Positions 42,200-51,511 of a stretch of DNA of 64,000 nucleotides are shown one piece after another. The notes under the pieces were generated by a model. That model made no database searches and was not told the origin of the DNA. It was given only the letters and a program-made list of their open reading frames with translations. Source of the stretch: Paenibacillus amylolyticus. GTDB taxonomy: Bacteria; Bacillota; Bacilli; Paenibacillales; Paenibacillaceae. Every line of letters starts with the position of its first letter. The stretch's first letter is position 1. The position numbers and the translations under genes are program-made. The stretch spans positions 4,588,001-4,652,000 of the forward strand of contig NZ_CP121451.1 of assembly GCF_029689945.1 (NCBI RefSeq), in the 5' to 3' direction.

Positions 42200-43555
42200 T
42201 TATTTGTATACCTCATCAATCGCAGCCTGGAAAGGAGCCTTGTATTTCTCGATCAGCGTAGATACGGATACCCCTTCTTTGAGCTCTGCATCAAAGTCCC
42301 AGAACGGCAAGGACGGGAATGTGTTATGGTCGAGAACCAGCATACCTTCCGCAACCTCTCTGGCGTTGTTGATATCCGCTTCATCAGTCAGATGTGTCTC
42401 CAGTGTGGATTGTCCTGGATACTCATAGATCGAATCGATCTCGTTGATTTTCTCCCAGATGTACATCAGTTGTTCCGGATTTTCTACCGCTTTAGGAATT
42501 GTTATAGCCTGGTAACGTGACTCACCGGAGTGATACGCTGTTGCACTTGGACCTTTGGGAAACGGTACAAAACCAATGTCATAATCCTTCATATCCGTCA
42601 TAATGCCTTCGACTTCGTACATTGCACCGGAATACATCAAGGTGTTACCTTGACGGAAGAATGTGGATGGCTCCGTCCAGTCGCCGCCTTCAGAAGCTCT
42701 GCCGACCTTTTCCGTAGCCAGTTTGGACAGGAAATTCAGCGCTTCCTTCGTTTTGGGATCTTCCAGGTTCTGCTTATCCTCTAGGGTCAGGGAAGCTTCA
42801 TTGGAATACAGAATCGGTTCAAGCAATCCCGTCTGAGCGAGTCCCCAAGTGTCCAGCTTGCCATCGTTGTTGCGATCCTTGTTCGCTTGTTTGGCAACGC
42901 TGAGGAATGTATCCCAGTTCCATTCATCAGCATCCACATATTCCTGTAATGGCTTCAAGCCCAGCTCCTGCATGAGGGTACGATTATAGAAAATTCCGTT
43001 GATAAAAGAAGACTGGTCCTCGGTAAAGCCGTAACCTTTGCCTTCATATTGCATATATTCCTTTGTTGTTTTCTGATTGAATACTTTGTCGTTTTTAATA
43101 TAATCATCCACTGGCCACAAGAGATCCTGTTTGGTCAATGCGGGAATGGCATAGTTTTTGCCCAATCTCACCAAATCACCAAGTGGTTCCCCTGCCATCA
43201 GCGAAGCAACTACCTTCTCCTGATATTCGCCGAAATCAATGGAAACGTATTCAATATTAAAGTTGTGTTTTTTCTTCAGCGCTTCGAGATTCTCAAGGCG
43301 TTGAATGTTGTCCGGGTTGTTCCCCTGTATTTCCATGTCCCACCAAGCAACAACTTTGATCGTTCTGCCGCCCATGTCAAAGTCCATTTCTGGCGTAGAG
43401 TTTTCATTCTTTGGCTCGGTTTCTACGGGTGTTTGTTCCTCCTGTGGTGTTGTCTTTTCCGGCTCGGGTTGAGCGGTAGGTGCAGAACTGCATGCAGCAA
43501 TCACCAACAAAACCGCGAATACCAGGCTCAGTAGCATGAACTTGTTTTTTCTCAT
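42200..43555 (-). CDS. Extracellular solute-binding lipoprotein, family 1 type
   Basis: Sugar-binding lipoprotein of 451 residues, with signal FMLLSLVFAVLLVIAACSS, a long Pro/Glu/Thr linker (EPEKTTPQEEQTPVETEPKN), then a bilobed domain (MEIQGNNPDNIQRLENLEAL ... IDEIDS). First gene of the ten-gene cassette. The upstream region holds a perfect cre site and the promoter element shared with two other operons. It has a different size class and signal from the fused receptor next to it, so the cassette encodes two receptors for its two permease pairs. Confidence 0.93.
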   Translation of the reverse strand: MRKNKFMLLSLVFAVLLVIAACSSAPTAQPEPEKTTPQEEQTPVETEPKNENSTPEMDFDMGGRTIKVVAWWDMEIQGNNPDNIQRLENLEALKKKHNFNIEYVSIDFGEYQEKVVASLMAGEPLGDLVRLGKNYAIPALTKQDLLWPVDDYIKNDKVFNQKTTKEYMQYEGKGYGFTEDQSSFINGIFYNRTLMQELGLKPLQEYVDADEWNWDTFLSVAKQANKDRNNDGKLDTWGLAQTGLLEPILYSNEASLTLEDKQNLEDPKTKEALNFLSKLATEKVGRASEGGDWTEPSTFFRQGNTLMYSGAMYEVEGIMTDMKDYDIGFVPFPKGPSATAYHSGESRYQAITIPKAVENPEQLMYIWEKINEIDSIYEYPGQSTLETHLTDEADINNAREVAEGMLVLDHNTFPSLPFWDFDAELKEGVSVSTLIEKYKAPFQAAIDEVYK

Positions 43556-43600
43556 CGTCTTCCCCCTGATTGTCTTTTGCTCTCACAGTGTATCGCCCAA

Positions 43601-43658
43601 ATGAAAGCGCAAACAACCTGCCAAAATACAGGTGTTTACCCCGGCTGAATATAGATTT
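43601..43658 (-). promoter_or_regulatory. cre site and shared promoter/operator element of the large cassette
   Basis: ATGAAAGCGCAAACA (43601-43615 on plus) fits the CcpA consensus WTGNAANCGNWNNCW with no mismatch. It overlaps the minus-strand block TTTTGGCAGGTTGTTT, the third copy of the TTTGnCAGGTTGTT element. Two TATAGG-like cores on plus begin at 43627 and 43650, 23 bases apart, matching the spacing at 15.0-15.1 kb. The region lies 46-103 bases upstream of the binding-protein start at 43555 and is shared with the divergent AraC gene. Confidence 0.6.
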
Positions 43659-43829
43659 CCGTGATTTTGTGCGTACAAATTGCATTCTGGGTTCCAATTG
43701 GTAAAGAAATGCACTCTCTACAAAAATATGCACATTGTATGCGCTTTCTTTTATTACCATAATGAAATTAAGTCATCATTGAGTTTAATCTGGCGGATTA
43801 CAATTCAGCAGAAGGTGAGGTATTGCTTC

Positions 43830-44597
43830 ATGTATGATATTTTACTTGTGGATTTCAGCCGTCGTTTGTGCGGAGAGTTGCAACAGATGTTGCTACGGAG
43901 CAAAGCTCAATATACTATCGCAAATTGTGTGTTCTCATCGTCCGAAGCTTTGACCGCATTGTCAGAACGAGACTTTTCCCTTGTTATGGTACATACAGAG
44001 AGGTTCGATACCGCGGGGCTCTGGTTATGCAACGAGATTCGAAAGAAAAGTCAGATCCCCATCCTCCTGATGGGTGGAAGAGATCACTTCAGGTTCGTAC
44101 GCAAAGCCCTTACGTATCAGGTGAATGATTATCTACCGTATCCTGTTAGTCCCTCTTCTTTACTTAACAGTCTGCACGGACTTCGATCCCACCTTGAAAC
44201 CGATCCGGCACACAAAACGTCGTCGTTCTTCAAAACGCCTGTTCAAATGAATGGTAAACCCATGCACTCCAGTCATGTGATTCGTATCGTTAAAGCCTAC
44301 GTAAGGGATCATCTGAGTGATGAAATCACGCTGAAGAAAATCTCTGACATGCTTCATTTTAACTGTGCATACCTTGGACAGAAGTTTAAGCTGGAAGAAA
44401 AGATATCTTTCAATGATTACGTGCTCCAGCAACGCATGGAAAAGGCACAGCAGTTGCTGTCTTCCACGAATCTGCGAATATATGAGATTGCTGTTGAGGT
44501 GGGTTATAAGGATATCGATTGGTTCTACAAAAAATTCAAAGCGTATGCCGGATCAAGTCCCAATGCGTATCGACGTCAAAAAATCCATACAGCCTAA
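43830..44597 (+). CDS. AraC-family regulator with degenerate (pseudo-)receiver domain
   Basis: Transcription factor of 255 residues with a YesN-like layout: receiver-like fold (about 1-120), then a C-terminal AraC double helix-turn-helix (about 155-252; ISDMLHFNCAYLGQKFKLEE ... DIDWFYKKFKAYAGSSPNAY). Phosphorylation residues are missing. At the position of the phosphoryl Asp (55) there is His in LVMVHTERF, the conserved Lys106 is Tyr (DYLPYPV), and the acidic pair VDDE is VDFS. It therefore cannot be switched by the usual phosphotransfer. ATG 43830 has AAGGTGAGG nine bases upstream; the open frame to 43680 is not supported. Divergent from the cassette starting at 43555, so likely its regulator. 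No kinase accompanies it. Confidence 0.9.
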   Translation: MYDILLVDFSRRLCGELQQMLLRSKAQYTIANCVFSSSEALTALSERDFSLVMVHTERFDTAGLWLCNEIRKKSQIPILLMGGRDHFRFVRKALTYQVNDYLPYPVSPSSLLNSLHGLRSHLETDPAHKTSSFFKTPVQMNGKPMHSSHVIRIVKAYVRDHLSDEITLKKISDMLHFNCAYLGQKFKLEEKISFNDYVLQQRMEKAQQLLSSTNLRIYEIAVEVGYKDIDWFYKKFKAYAGSSPNAYRRQKIHTA

Positions 44598-44641
44598 AGT
44601 GGATCTCGGATCGCTTGGTTTATCAAGTGCATAACCACAAA

Positions 44642-44670
44642 TAAACGCAGGGAGAACATCTCCTGCGTTT
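44642..44670. terminator. Terminator between convergent regulator genes
   Basis: Hairpin AAACGCAGG.GAG/CTCCTGCGTTT with a one-base bulge, followed by five T on plus. It lies between the stops of the pseudo-receiver gene (44597) and the minus-strand YesN gene (44727). Confidence 0.8.
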
Positions 44671-44726
44671 TTCGTGGTTGGTCGGGTTGGTCAATCTCAG
44701 AGAATTCGGATGAATTAACGATTGTA

Positions 44727-46352
44727 TTAACGTACCAAAAGGGATTCTCGGTATTCTTGGGGAGTCATTCCCGTTATTTTCTTGAAAAGTCGGGTGAACG
44801 AATGTGCGGCCTCGTACCCCACTTGAACTGCAACCTCACGCACCATAAGATTTGTGTTTTGAAGCAATTCTTTGGCTCTTCTTATTCGGCAGTCATCAAT
44901 GAACTCTGACAGGTTAATTCCCATTTCCTGCTTAAAGAATCGGGACAGATACGATGGATTAAAATGATGAAGTTCGGCCAGCCTCACGAGAGAAAGGTCT
45001 TTCTCAAGGTTCTCCTTGACGTAACTGCATAAGGAATGAACGACAACGTTAGCGCGTTCCTGTTCATTTGATCTTTTGTAGCGAACCAATTCATCGGCAG
45101 CACGATATAAAAATTGTACCGCATCCTTCATGCAAGTATACTCGCCTAAATGCAGCAAGCTTCGTTGATCCGGGAACTTCTGTTGAAGCCCCCAACGATT
45201 GAATGTTGAATGCAATAATAAAGCCAGATTGTAGTAGGTTTCCATGGCACGTTCCATCGTAATATCCTGTTGCAGCAATTCACCTGCAAGCTCCTCAAAG
45301 CTATCGTAAAATGGCTGAATTCGCCCTGTTTCCAAATATCCTGACATCATCTCGATCCGGCTTGAGATCCGCATGGATTCTTTGGGCACATCCGTTGAGA
45401 GATCATTACGATGGTCCGTGAGTACCATGGATACGCCATCCCCAATCTTCATCCACTGCAGCAATCTCAGACGTTCATATTGTTTCGTTAATTCGGACCA
45501 ATTACAGCTTCGACTACTTAGTGAAAAAGCAATGGAAACGCCAAGTGATACCATGCAAGCTTCCTGTACCAATTCCAGTGTACCTTCCAGAAATCGTACA
45601 AGTTTGTCATTGGTCATCTCTTCCTCCTGCTTCGGTTGAAGCAGCCAGATCGTATCTCCGTAATGGTCGGTTACACTTGCGCACACCGTACGCTCATTCA
45701 TTAAGGATGAACCAATAATCCGAACAGATTCCTGGACTTGTGTGAGGTCTGAACCTTTTTCTGGCGGATGATTGAACCGCCCCAGTATCAGATAAACAGG
45801 CGAGTTGGTATGTAATCGGATATCTCTTTTGATCAACTCATCCTGCATATCCATACTAGAAGCCATAACCGCTGTACAATCTTGAAGCAGCTTCCGCAAA
45901 TACTCTTGCTGTTGTATCAGTGCAAGCTGCGAATTGACTTGATGAGAGCGTTCCAACAACTCCAGCATGCTGTGACTTTGCCGAATCTCTTTCATCACAT
46001 CTTCAACAACAGACATCACCTTGTCATAGCCTTCCGTCTTAAGCAAGTAACGCACATTGGCCATCTGAAAGGCTTGATAGGCATATTCAAAATCGCTATG
46101 TCCTGTCAGAAAAATGACCCGACAATTCGGCCAACTGGCTTGAATCTGCTCTGTCAATTCCAGTCCGCTCATGCCCGGCATGCGGATGTCAGTCAGAACA
46201 ATGTCAATTCTCGAACGCTGCATCCAGGATAATGCTTCTGTTGCAGAGTAAGCCTTACATACATCAAGCTGATCGGGTATATGTCTAGCAAACGTCTCAT
46301 AGAGACTATAGGTGATAATCTCCTCGTCATCTACAATCAAAAGTCGATACAT
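44727..46352 (-). CDS. YesN-type response regulator with AraC output domain
   Basis: Response regulator of 541 residues with VDDEE (7-11), phosphoryl Asp55 in IVLTDIRMPGMSG, Lys in YLLKTEG, a long linker and a C-terminal AraC domain (LAELHHFNPSYLSRFFKQEM ... AAHSFTRLFKKITGMTPQEY). Starts at ATG 46352 inside the kinase end (AGGGAGAGAACG upstream); the frame to 46373 is a few codons longer. Third gene of a binding protein-kinase-regulator trio. Confidence 0.93.
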   Translation of the reverse strand: MYRLLIVDDEEIITYSLYETFARHIPDQLDVCKAYSATEALSWMQRSRIDIVLTDIRMPGMSGLELTEQIQASWPNCRVIFLTGHSDFEYAYQAFQMANVRYLLKTEGYDKVMSVVEDVMKEIRQSHSMLELLERSHQVNSQLALIQQQEYLRKLLQDCTAVMASSMDMQDELIKRDIRLHTNSPVYLILGRFNHPPEKGSDLTQVQESVRIIGSSLMNERTVCASVTDHYGDTIWLLQPKQEEEMTNDKLVRFLEGTLELVQEACMVSLGVSIAFSLSSRSCNWSELTKQYERLRLLQWMKIGDGVSMVLTDHRNDLSTDVPKESMRISSRIEMMSGYLETGRIQPFYDSFEELAGELLQQDITMERAMETYYNLALLLHSTFNRWGLQQKFPDQRSLLHLGEYTCMKDAVQFLYRAADELVRYKRSNEQERANVVVHSLCSYVKENLEKDLSLVRLAELHHFNPSYLSRFFKQEMGINLSEFIDDCRIRRAKELLQNTNLMVREVAVQVGYEAAHSFTRLFKKITGMTPQEYRESLLVR

Positions 46353-48093
46353 TCGTTCTCTCCCTCTTTCCACTGGATTCGAATTGTGACTTTTAATCCT
46401 TGCAATTCACTTCTGGATAGGAAAAGGCCGCTTCCTTCGCCGTACGTCAGAACCAGACGCCGATGAATATTGATTAAACCCGTCATTTCATCCGTACTTT
46501 CGTCCTTATGCAAGCGTTGTTGAAGAGCTTGAATATGTTGCTCTTCCAACTCATTTCCATTATCTTCTACGGTAATCTCGGCATATGGACCTTCCATATG
46601 GAACCCGATAACGAGAAGACCAGAGTCGGTATTCTTTTCAAGGCTGTGCTCGTAGGCATTCTCGATAATGGGTTGAATAATGAGCCTGGGAACGTGAATA
46701 TGTTCCATCTCGGCAGGAAGTGACCCAAAATCGACCTTGATTCGTCTGGAGAAACGTAATTGTTGAATCTCTGTATAGATTCGTGAATGCTCAACTTCCA
46801 CTTTCAACTTCACATGATCTGTTTCATTCCGGGTAATGAACCTGAAATACTCTCCAAGCATGTTCGTGAATTGCTCAATACGTTCTGTTTCCCCTGTTCT
46901 TGCAAGTGAATTCAGAATAAAGAAGCTATTGTACAGAAAATGAGGATTAATCTGGGATTGGAGCTGTTTCAACTCGGCCCGCTGCATCATCAGTGTTTTC
47001 TTGAAATCCCGGTCGATCAGGGATTGAAGATTTTCAATCATCAGGTTGAAACGGGTGTAAAGGAAGCCGAATTCGTCCTTTCGATTATGCGCGATGGGAA
47101 CATCAAGCATGCCTCCCTCCATTTTTTTGAATCTTTTCACCAATAACAGTAACGGAATATGAATCAACTTGTAGCTTGAGTAGAGATACGCCGTGATGGC
47201 CACAAATGATGTAATTGCAAACAGCCAAGCCCAATGATAGAACTTGCTAAGCGGTTTGGTGACGATTGCCTCCGGTAGATATGTAGCTACGGATAAGCCC
47301 AGGGAATCCATATGCAACTGACTCACATGATACATGGTGTCCCCACCTTCATCCGAAAGCCATCAAGTGTTCCCTTTACACTGTGCTCCCGGTAATTCGC
47401 GAGAATAACACTAGCTTCATGGTTATCTGTGATGGCATGCCCCGTTTTGTCCTCAATCAGGAAAGTTGAACTCTCCGGGTATAGATTAAGTCGTGTGAGT
47501 TCATTTTGGAAATGGTCTGTATCCAGTTCCACTTGAATGACAAAAAGCGGGGGCTCTCCTATCGTGCCCGTCAATCTGACGGCACTGAGGTTCAAGGTGT
47601 CCTCTTTCACCGTGAAACGTGTGCCTTTTCCTTGCGTGCCTGAACTGAAGTATACATATGAACTTTTGTCAAAATCATCAATGCCTTGAATTGCGGATAT
47701 ACTTTTGTCAACAGAAGGGATATGTACATATACGTTTTTGATATAAGCGGTACTATTACTAAATGAAGCAAGTCGTTCAGTCAGGTAATTTAAGGTATCC
47801 CGCCGCTCCACCTGATCCATCATATCCCAGAGAATAGCCAAACGATTCAATTTGCGATCCTCAACGATATCAAACTGCTGTAATTCCATCCATTCCATCT
47901 CTCTGTTCAATTCCACGACATATTGGTTCAACCGTCTCTCGGTTGACAGAGATATTTCCTCGCTTGCATTGTCATAACTCCAATGATACAGATACACGCC
48001 AAGGAGAATCAGGGGAAGCACAAATACCAGATAGGTGATTATTAATCGCGCAAATATACTGTTAAACCATGATTTAGCAGGGATCTTGATCAA
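46337..48093 (-). CDS. YesM-type sensor histidine kinase, frameshifted
   Basis: Sensor kinase with two membrane helices (SIFARLIITYLVFVLPLILL and WAWLFAITSFVAITAYLYSS) around an extracellular sensor, then HAMP, the kinase motif QLQSQINPHFLYNSFFILN, and an ATPase domain with IQPIIENAYEHSLEKN and DNGNELEE. The frame breaks at a four-C run on plus (47341-47344); one more base gives KVGDTMYHVSQLHMDS and joins the halves, about 585 residues. TTG 48093 after GGAGGTGCATGCA is a plausible start; ATG 48114 is the alternative. The C-terminus overlaps the regulator start. Confidence 0.87.
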
Positions 48094-48150
48094 TGCATGC
48101 ACCTCCAATGCCAAAGGCTGAGTGGGTTCCTTGTATGATAAAAGTGAACA

Positions 48151-49829
48151 TTAGCGCTCCTTTGGCTTGCTGGTGCGAAACCACGCGTTAACTTCCGATG
48201 TAATCTGATCTCCCCCAGCTTGCGCCAATTCTCTACGAATTGATCAAACTCTTCTATCGGCCTGCCCAGAATAATGTTCATGTAGGCTTCAAGCTGAAGA
48301 TCTCGAAGAATAATTTGTCGATCAACCATGGTATCCGTGATGCCGCCAGTGAACTCATCATAGAGCAATTGATCATTCTTCTCGTACGCATCTGCAATGC
48401 TAAAAGCACCTGAAGGTCCGTACGTTTGTTTCCAGCCCCAGCCGCTCTCTACATGTTGCGATTCATAAGCCACAATGCGTTTGTGAATGGCAAGAGCTTC
48501 ATTCTCCAGAGATGAGAAGTCTCCTGTACTTCGGGCATCACGAATTTGTTTGTATGCATCTATATTTTTATTGCCGGGAAATGGCGTTACCGGTGAAAGC
48601 ATCCACACAGCTCGGGAGTCATCATTATAGTAGGTTTCGTACTGTGCCTGTTTCCCCCAGTTGATGTCCAGATGCAGATTCATGAGCTTTACAACGACCT
48701 CCGGATTAGAGAAGCCCTTTTTTACAGCAAAGTATTGACCGGTATTGGAACGTAGCGGTACGTAGAGACTCCGGTCCGACTTGGCAACAATGGGATAGGC
48801 CTGCCATTCTACATCTGCATCTGTATCACGGGTGGTCTGGAGCATAAAGGGTGTCCACTGTTCTCCATAGAGCATTCCTATTTTTCCGTCCTGAACCAGA
48901 CGAAACGCCTTGCCTCCAGTTTTATAGGCGAAATCCGGATCAAGTTGGCCTTCACGATACAATGTCTGCAATGCTATCAGAGCCTCGCGAACTTCAGGCT
49001 GTATACCTCCATAACTGAGATTTCCTTCTGCATCTTTAACCCATATATTAGGGTAGGCACCGTAGCCAGACATCAATCCCGCAGCTCCCATGACTGGATC
49101 CCATAGATGGTTGGTTAGCGCAAGTCCGTACGTATCCTGCTCTCCGTTCCCATCGGGGTCCTCCTCTGTAAACGCTTTCGAAACTTGAAGAAGCTCTTCC
49201 ATCGTTTCAGGCGGCCGTAGCCCCAGATTCTCCAACCAATCCGTTCTAATCCACAGATACTGTGCAGTCTCAATGGAGGACGATGATTCGGGAATAGCCA
49301 TGAGTTTGCCATCAATGGTTGCCGCATCAAATGCGCCTCTTCCCTCTGCTTCCAATATGCTCTTCGTAAGTGGTGAAGCATACTCTTGGTACACACGGGT
49401 TAAATCTTCGATCATTCCGGCGTTGCTGAGTTGTCTAAGTTGATATGGATTTACTTTTACCACATCCGGGAAACGTCCTGCAGCAAGAGAGACACCCAGC
49501 TTCTGGTTGTATACATCTCCATTCGTAATCCAGTCATAGTGAATCTGAATACCCAACTCTTCCTCGTACAAACGAGTCCAGCGATTATCCAGCATCGTCT
49601 CACCAGGCAACTGGCTGATCATGCGCTCGAGGTCATCTCCGGTTTCCCTGACAAAAGAGACCGATATGGGAGGGGAATACTTCTCAAACGTAGCGGAAAG
49701 TTGCATCTGCTGCCCACCTGGCTGAGGATATTGCTGTTTGGAATTTCCTTCGGTATGACCTGTTGGTATCGACACGGCAAGGAACAGAATAAAGGTCCAT
49801 TTGGTTATGTCCAGACATCTCTTATACAT
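48151..49829 (-). CDS. Solute-binding protein co-encoded with a YesMN pair, frameshifted at the C-terminus
   Basis: Large LplA-like binding protein of about 559 residues, coded with a kinase and regulator but no permease. The N-terminal segment WTFILFLAVSIPTGHTEG is a signal or anchor without a lipobox Cys. The body has family landmarks such as DWLENLGLRPPETMEELLQV and FTEEDPDGNGEQDTYGLALT. The raw frame runs to 48090, but one more base in the five-C run on plus (48212-48216) gives KLGGDQITSEVNAWFRTSKP and a stop at 48151. ATG 49829 is preferred over TTG 49859. Gene order matches the three-component sugar-sensing systems AraPST and XynDCX of Geobacillus, where the binding protein works with the kinase. 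Confidence 0.83.
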
Positions 49830-49893
49830 GACGACATGCCCCCAGTTCAGTTTGAACAACTGTTTTCTCTCTGTCCATTATGAATCCATATCA

Positions 49894-49914
49894 TTGTACA
49901 ACAACTTGTAATTA
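49894..49914 (-). promoter_or_regulatory. Weaker copy of the shared promoter element
   Basis: AATTACAAGTTGTTGTACAAT on minus shares the GTTGTTGTAnAAT core with the copies at 15.05 and 19.03 kb, about 65 bases before the binding-protein start. The TATAGG repeats are absent because a terminator occupies that place. Confidence 0.35.
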
Positions 49915-49923
49915 TTGAATACG

Positions 49924-49947
49924 AAAAGCCGCCGTTGGGCGGCTTTT
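49924..49947. terminator. Bidirectional terminator after the GH43 gene
   Basis: Perfect ten-base-pair hairpin AAAAGCCGCC/GGCGGCTTTT with a GTTG loop, seven bases past the GH43 stop at 49955. Confidence 0.9.
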
Positions 49948-49954
49948 ACAACGT

Positions 49955-51505
49955 TCATTGTTTCTCATCAGGATGAATCACACGATATTCGAAATTCGAA
50001 AAGTCAGCTGCTCCGCCAACCGTTTCGGTTGAATATACGAATAACCCTGTTCGGCAGCCCATAAAATGATCCAGTTTATATACCATTCTATGGACAATCC
50101 CTATATCCCTCCATTCAACCCCGTCGAAATAGGCAAAAGAGCACTCATCCAGATTGTTCTCAAAATTTCCGAATGCTTTCAGTTGAACGACTGGATCAGA
50201 TACCGGGATACGTTCATGTTCAGTGGCTGGCTCCTGATCAATCAGATTGCCAAATATGGTTGAATCCTCGCTCTGTCTAGCATGCATGACCAAATAAAAC
50301 TGGTTATCCTGCTTCGTAAGAGCGATCATCCCGTACGAACCGATCAGAAAGCACAACCCGGCATAATCCCCATCATTCAGACGACTGCCATCCAGCGTAA
50401 CCGTTGCTTCGCAAGCAGGCCCCATGGAACGCTGGGTGAGTGTGTTTACGGCGAACGTCAGATTTGGGCTGATCTGTCCCGTTCGAACACGATAAACTCC
50501 TGGTTTCTCTGTGACGGACCAAAGTTCATGATGAGGTGTATGATTCCACTGCCAAAAATCACGGAGACGTATTCTTCCATCTTCGTCGGCTGCATAATGG
50601 AAACTGTCGCTACCTATTAACGGTTTATAACGGTGCTCAGGTCTAGTGCTCGGGATATCAATCTGTTTCGGGGCTTTACTTGCAAACACGGGTATATCCT
50701 GATCAAAATGTACCGGAACCAAAACAGGAATGCGTCCAACGGCCCCATGATCCTGAAACAGCATGGCATACCATTCCCCATCCGGCGTATCCACGATACC
50801 TCCCTGAGCCACACCTGAATTGAAATAATCCATGTCGTCATTGAATACTTCCCCACCAGTGAACACATCTTCCAGAGAGTCTGCCGTATAACACGCCTGT
50901 GTTCTCCGTCCGGAAGCTTTCGTTATATGAATTAGGAACACAATATACTTCCCATTGATCTTGTAGAAATGTGCTCCTTCATAACCAAGGTGATGAGGCT
51001 GTTCGTCTTTTACAATCAAGCGATGCACTCCGCCAGGCTTCGGCCCGGACAGATCAGCGCTTAATTCGGTCAGATAGATCTCGGTATTCCCATACACAAG
51101 ATAGGCTCGTTCATCATTGTCGAAAAATAAGGAGCAATCATGATAAAACCCTTCGACTATTTGTTTCTTCCATACTCCCGAGATGGTGGGTGACGTATAC
51201 AAGTATGTTTTTCGGGTATCATTCGCCACAAAGATCACATAGAACATGCCTTGATGATAGCGGAGCGATGCTGCCCACATGCCTTTGCTATAAATGTGCT
51301 GACCATCCACCAGCCGCTGTGCAGGTGTATCGTCCAATGTGTCGTATACATATGTGGCTACTTCCCAGTGGATCAGGTCATATGAACGCAGGATGACACA
51401 TCCCGGCATCATATGCATGGTTGTACTCACCATATAATAGGTGTCCTCTACACGAATAACGTCAGCATCCGGGTAATCAGCCCAAATAATCGGATTCGGA
51501 TACAT
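49955..51505 (-). CDS. GH43 beta-xylosidase/alpha-L-arabinofuranosidase
   Basis: Cytoplasmic inverting GH43 enzyme of 516 residues with a five-bladed propeller and a C-terminal beta-sandwich (about 320-510), the usual form of intracellular xylosidases. Catalytic candidates: base D13 in WADYPDADVIRV, the pKa-tuning Asp in GFYHDCSLFFDND, and the acid Glu in GYEGAHFYKINGKY. No signal peptide. Start ATG 51505 follows the upstream GH43 stop by six bases, so the two are co-transcribed. Exact specificity cannot be fixed by eye. Confidence 0.92.
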   Translation of the reverse strand: MYPNPIIWADYPDADVIRVEDTYYMVSTTMHMMPGCVILRSYDLIHWEVATYVYDTLDDTPAQRLVDGQHIYSKGMWAASLRYHQGMFYVIFVANDTRKTYLYTSPTISGVWKKQIVEGFYHDCSLFFDNDERAYLVYGNTEIYLTELSADLSGPKPGGVHRLIVKDEQPHHLGYEGAHFYKINGKYIVFLIHITKASGRRTQACYTADSLEDVFTGGEVFNDDMDYFNSGVAQGGIVDTPDGEWYAMLFQDHGAVGRIPVLVPVHFDQDIPVFASKAPKQIDIPSTRPEHRYKPLIGSDSFHYAADEDGRIRLRDFWQWNHTPHHELWSVTEKPGVYRVRTGQISPNLTFAVNTLTQRSMGPACEATVTLDGSRLNDGDYAGLCFLIGSYGMIALTKQDNQFYLVMHARQSEDSTIFGNLIDQEPATEHERIPVSDPVVQLKAFGNFENNLDECSFAYFDGVEWRDIGIVHRMVYKLDHFMGCRTGLFVYSTETVGGAADFSNFEYRVIHPDEKQ

Positions 51506-51511
51506 GTTTAG

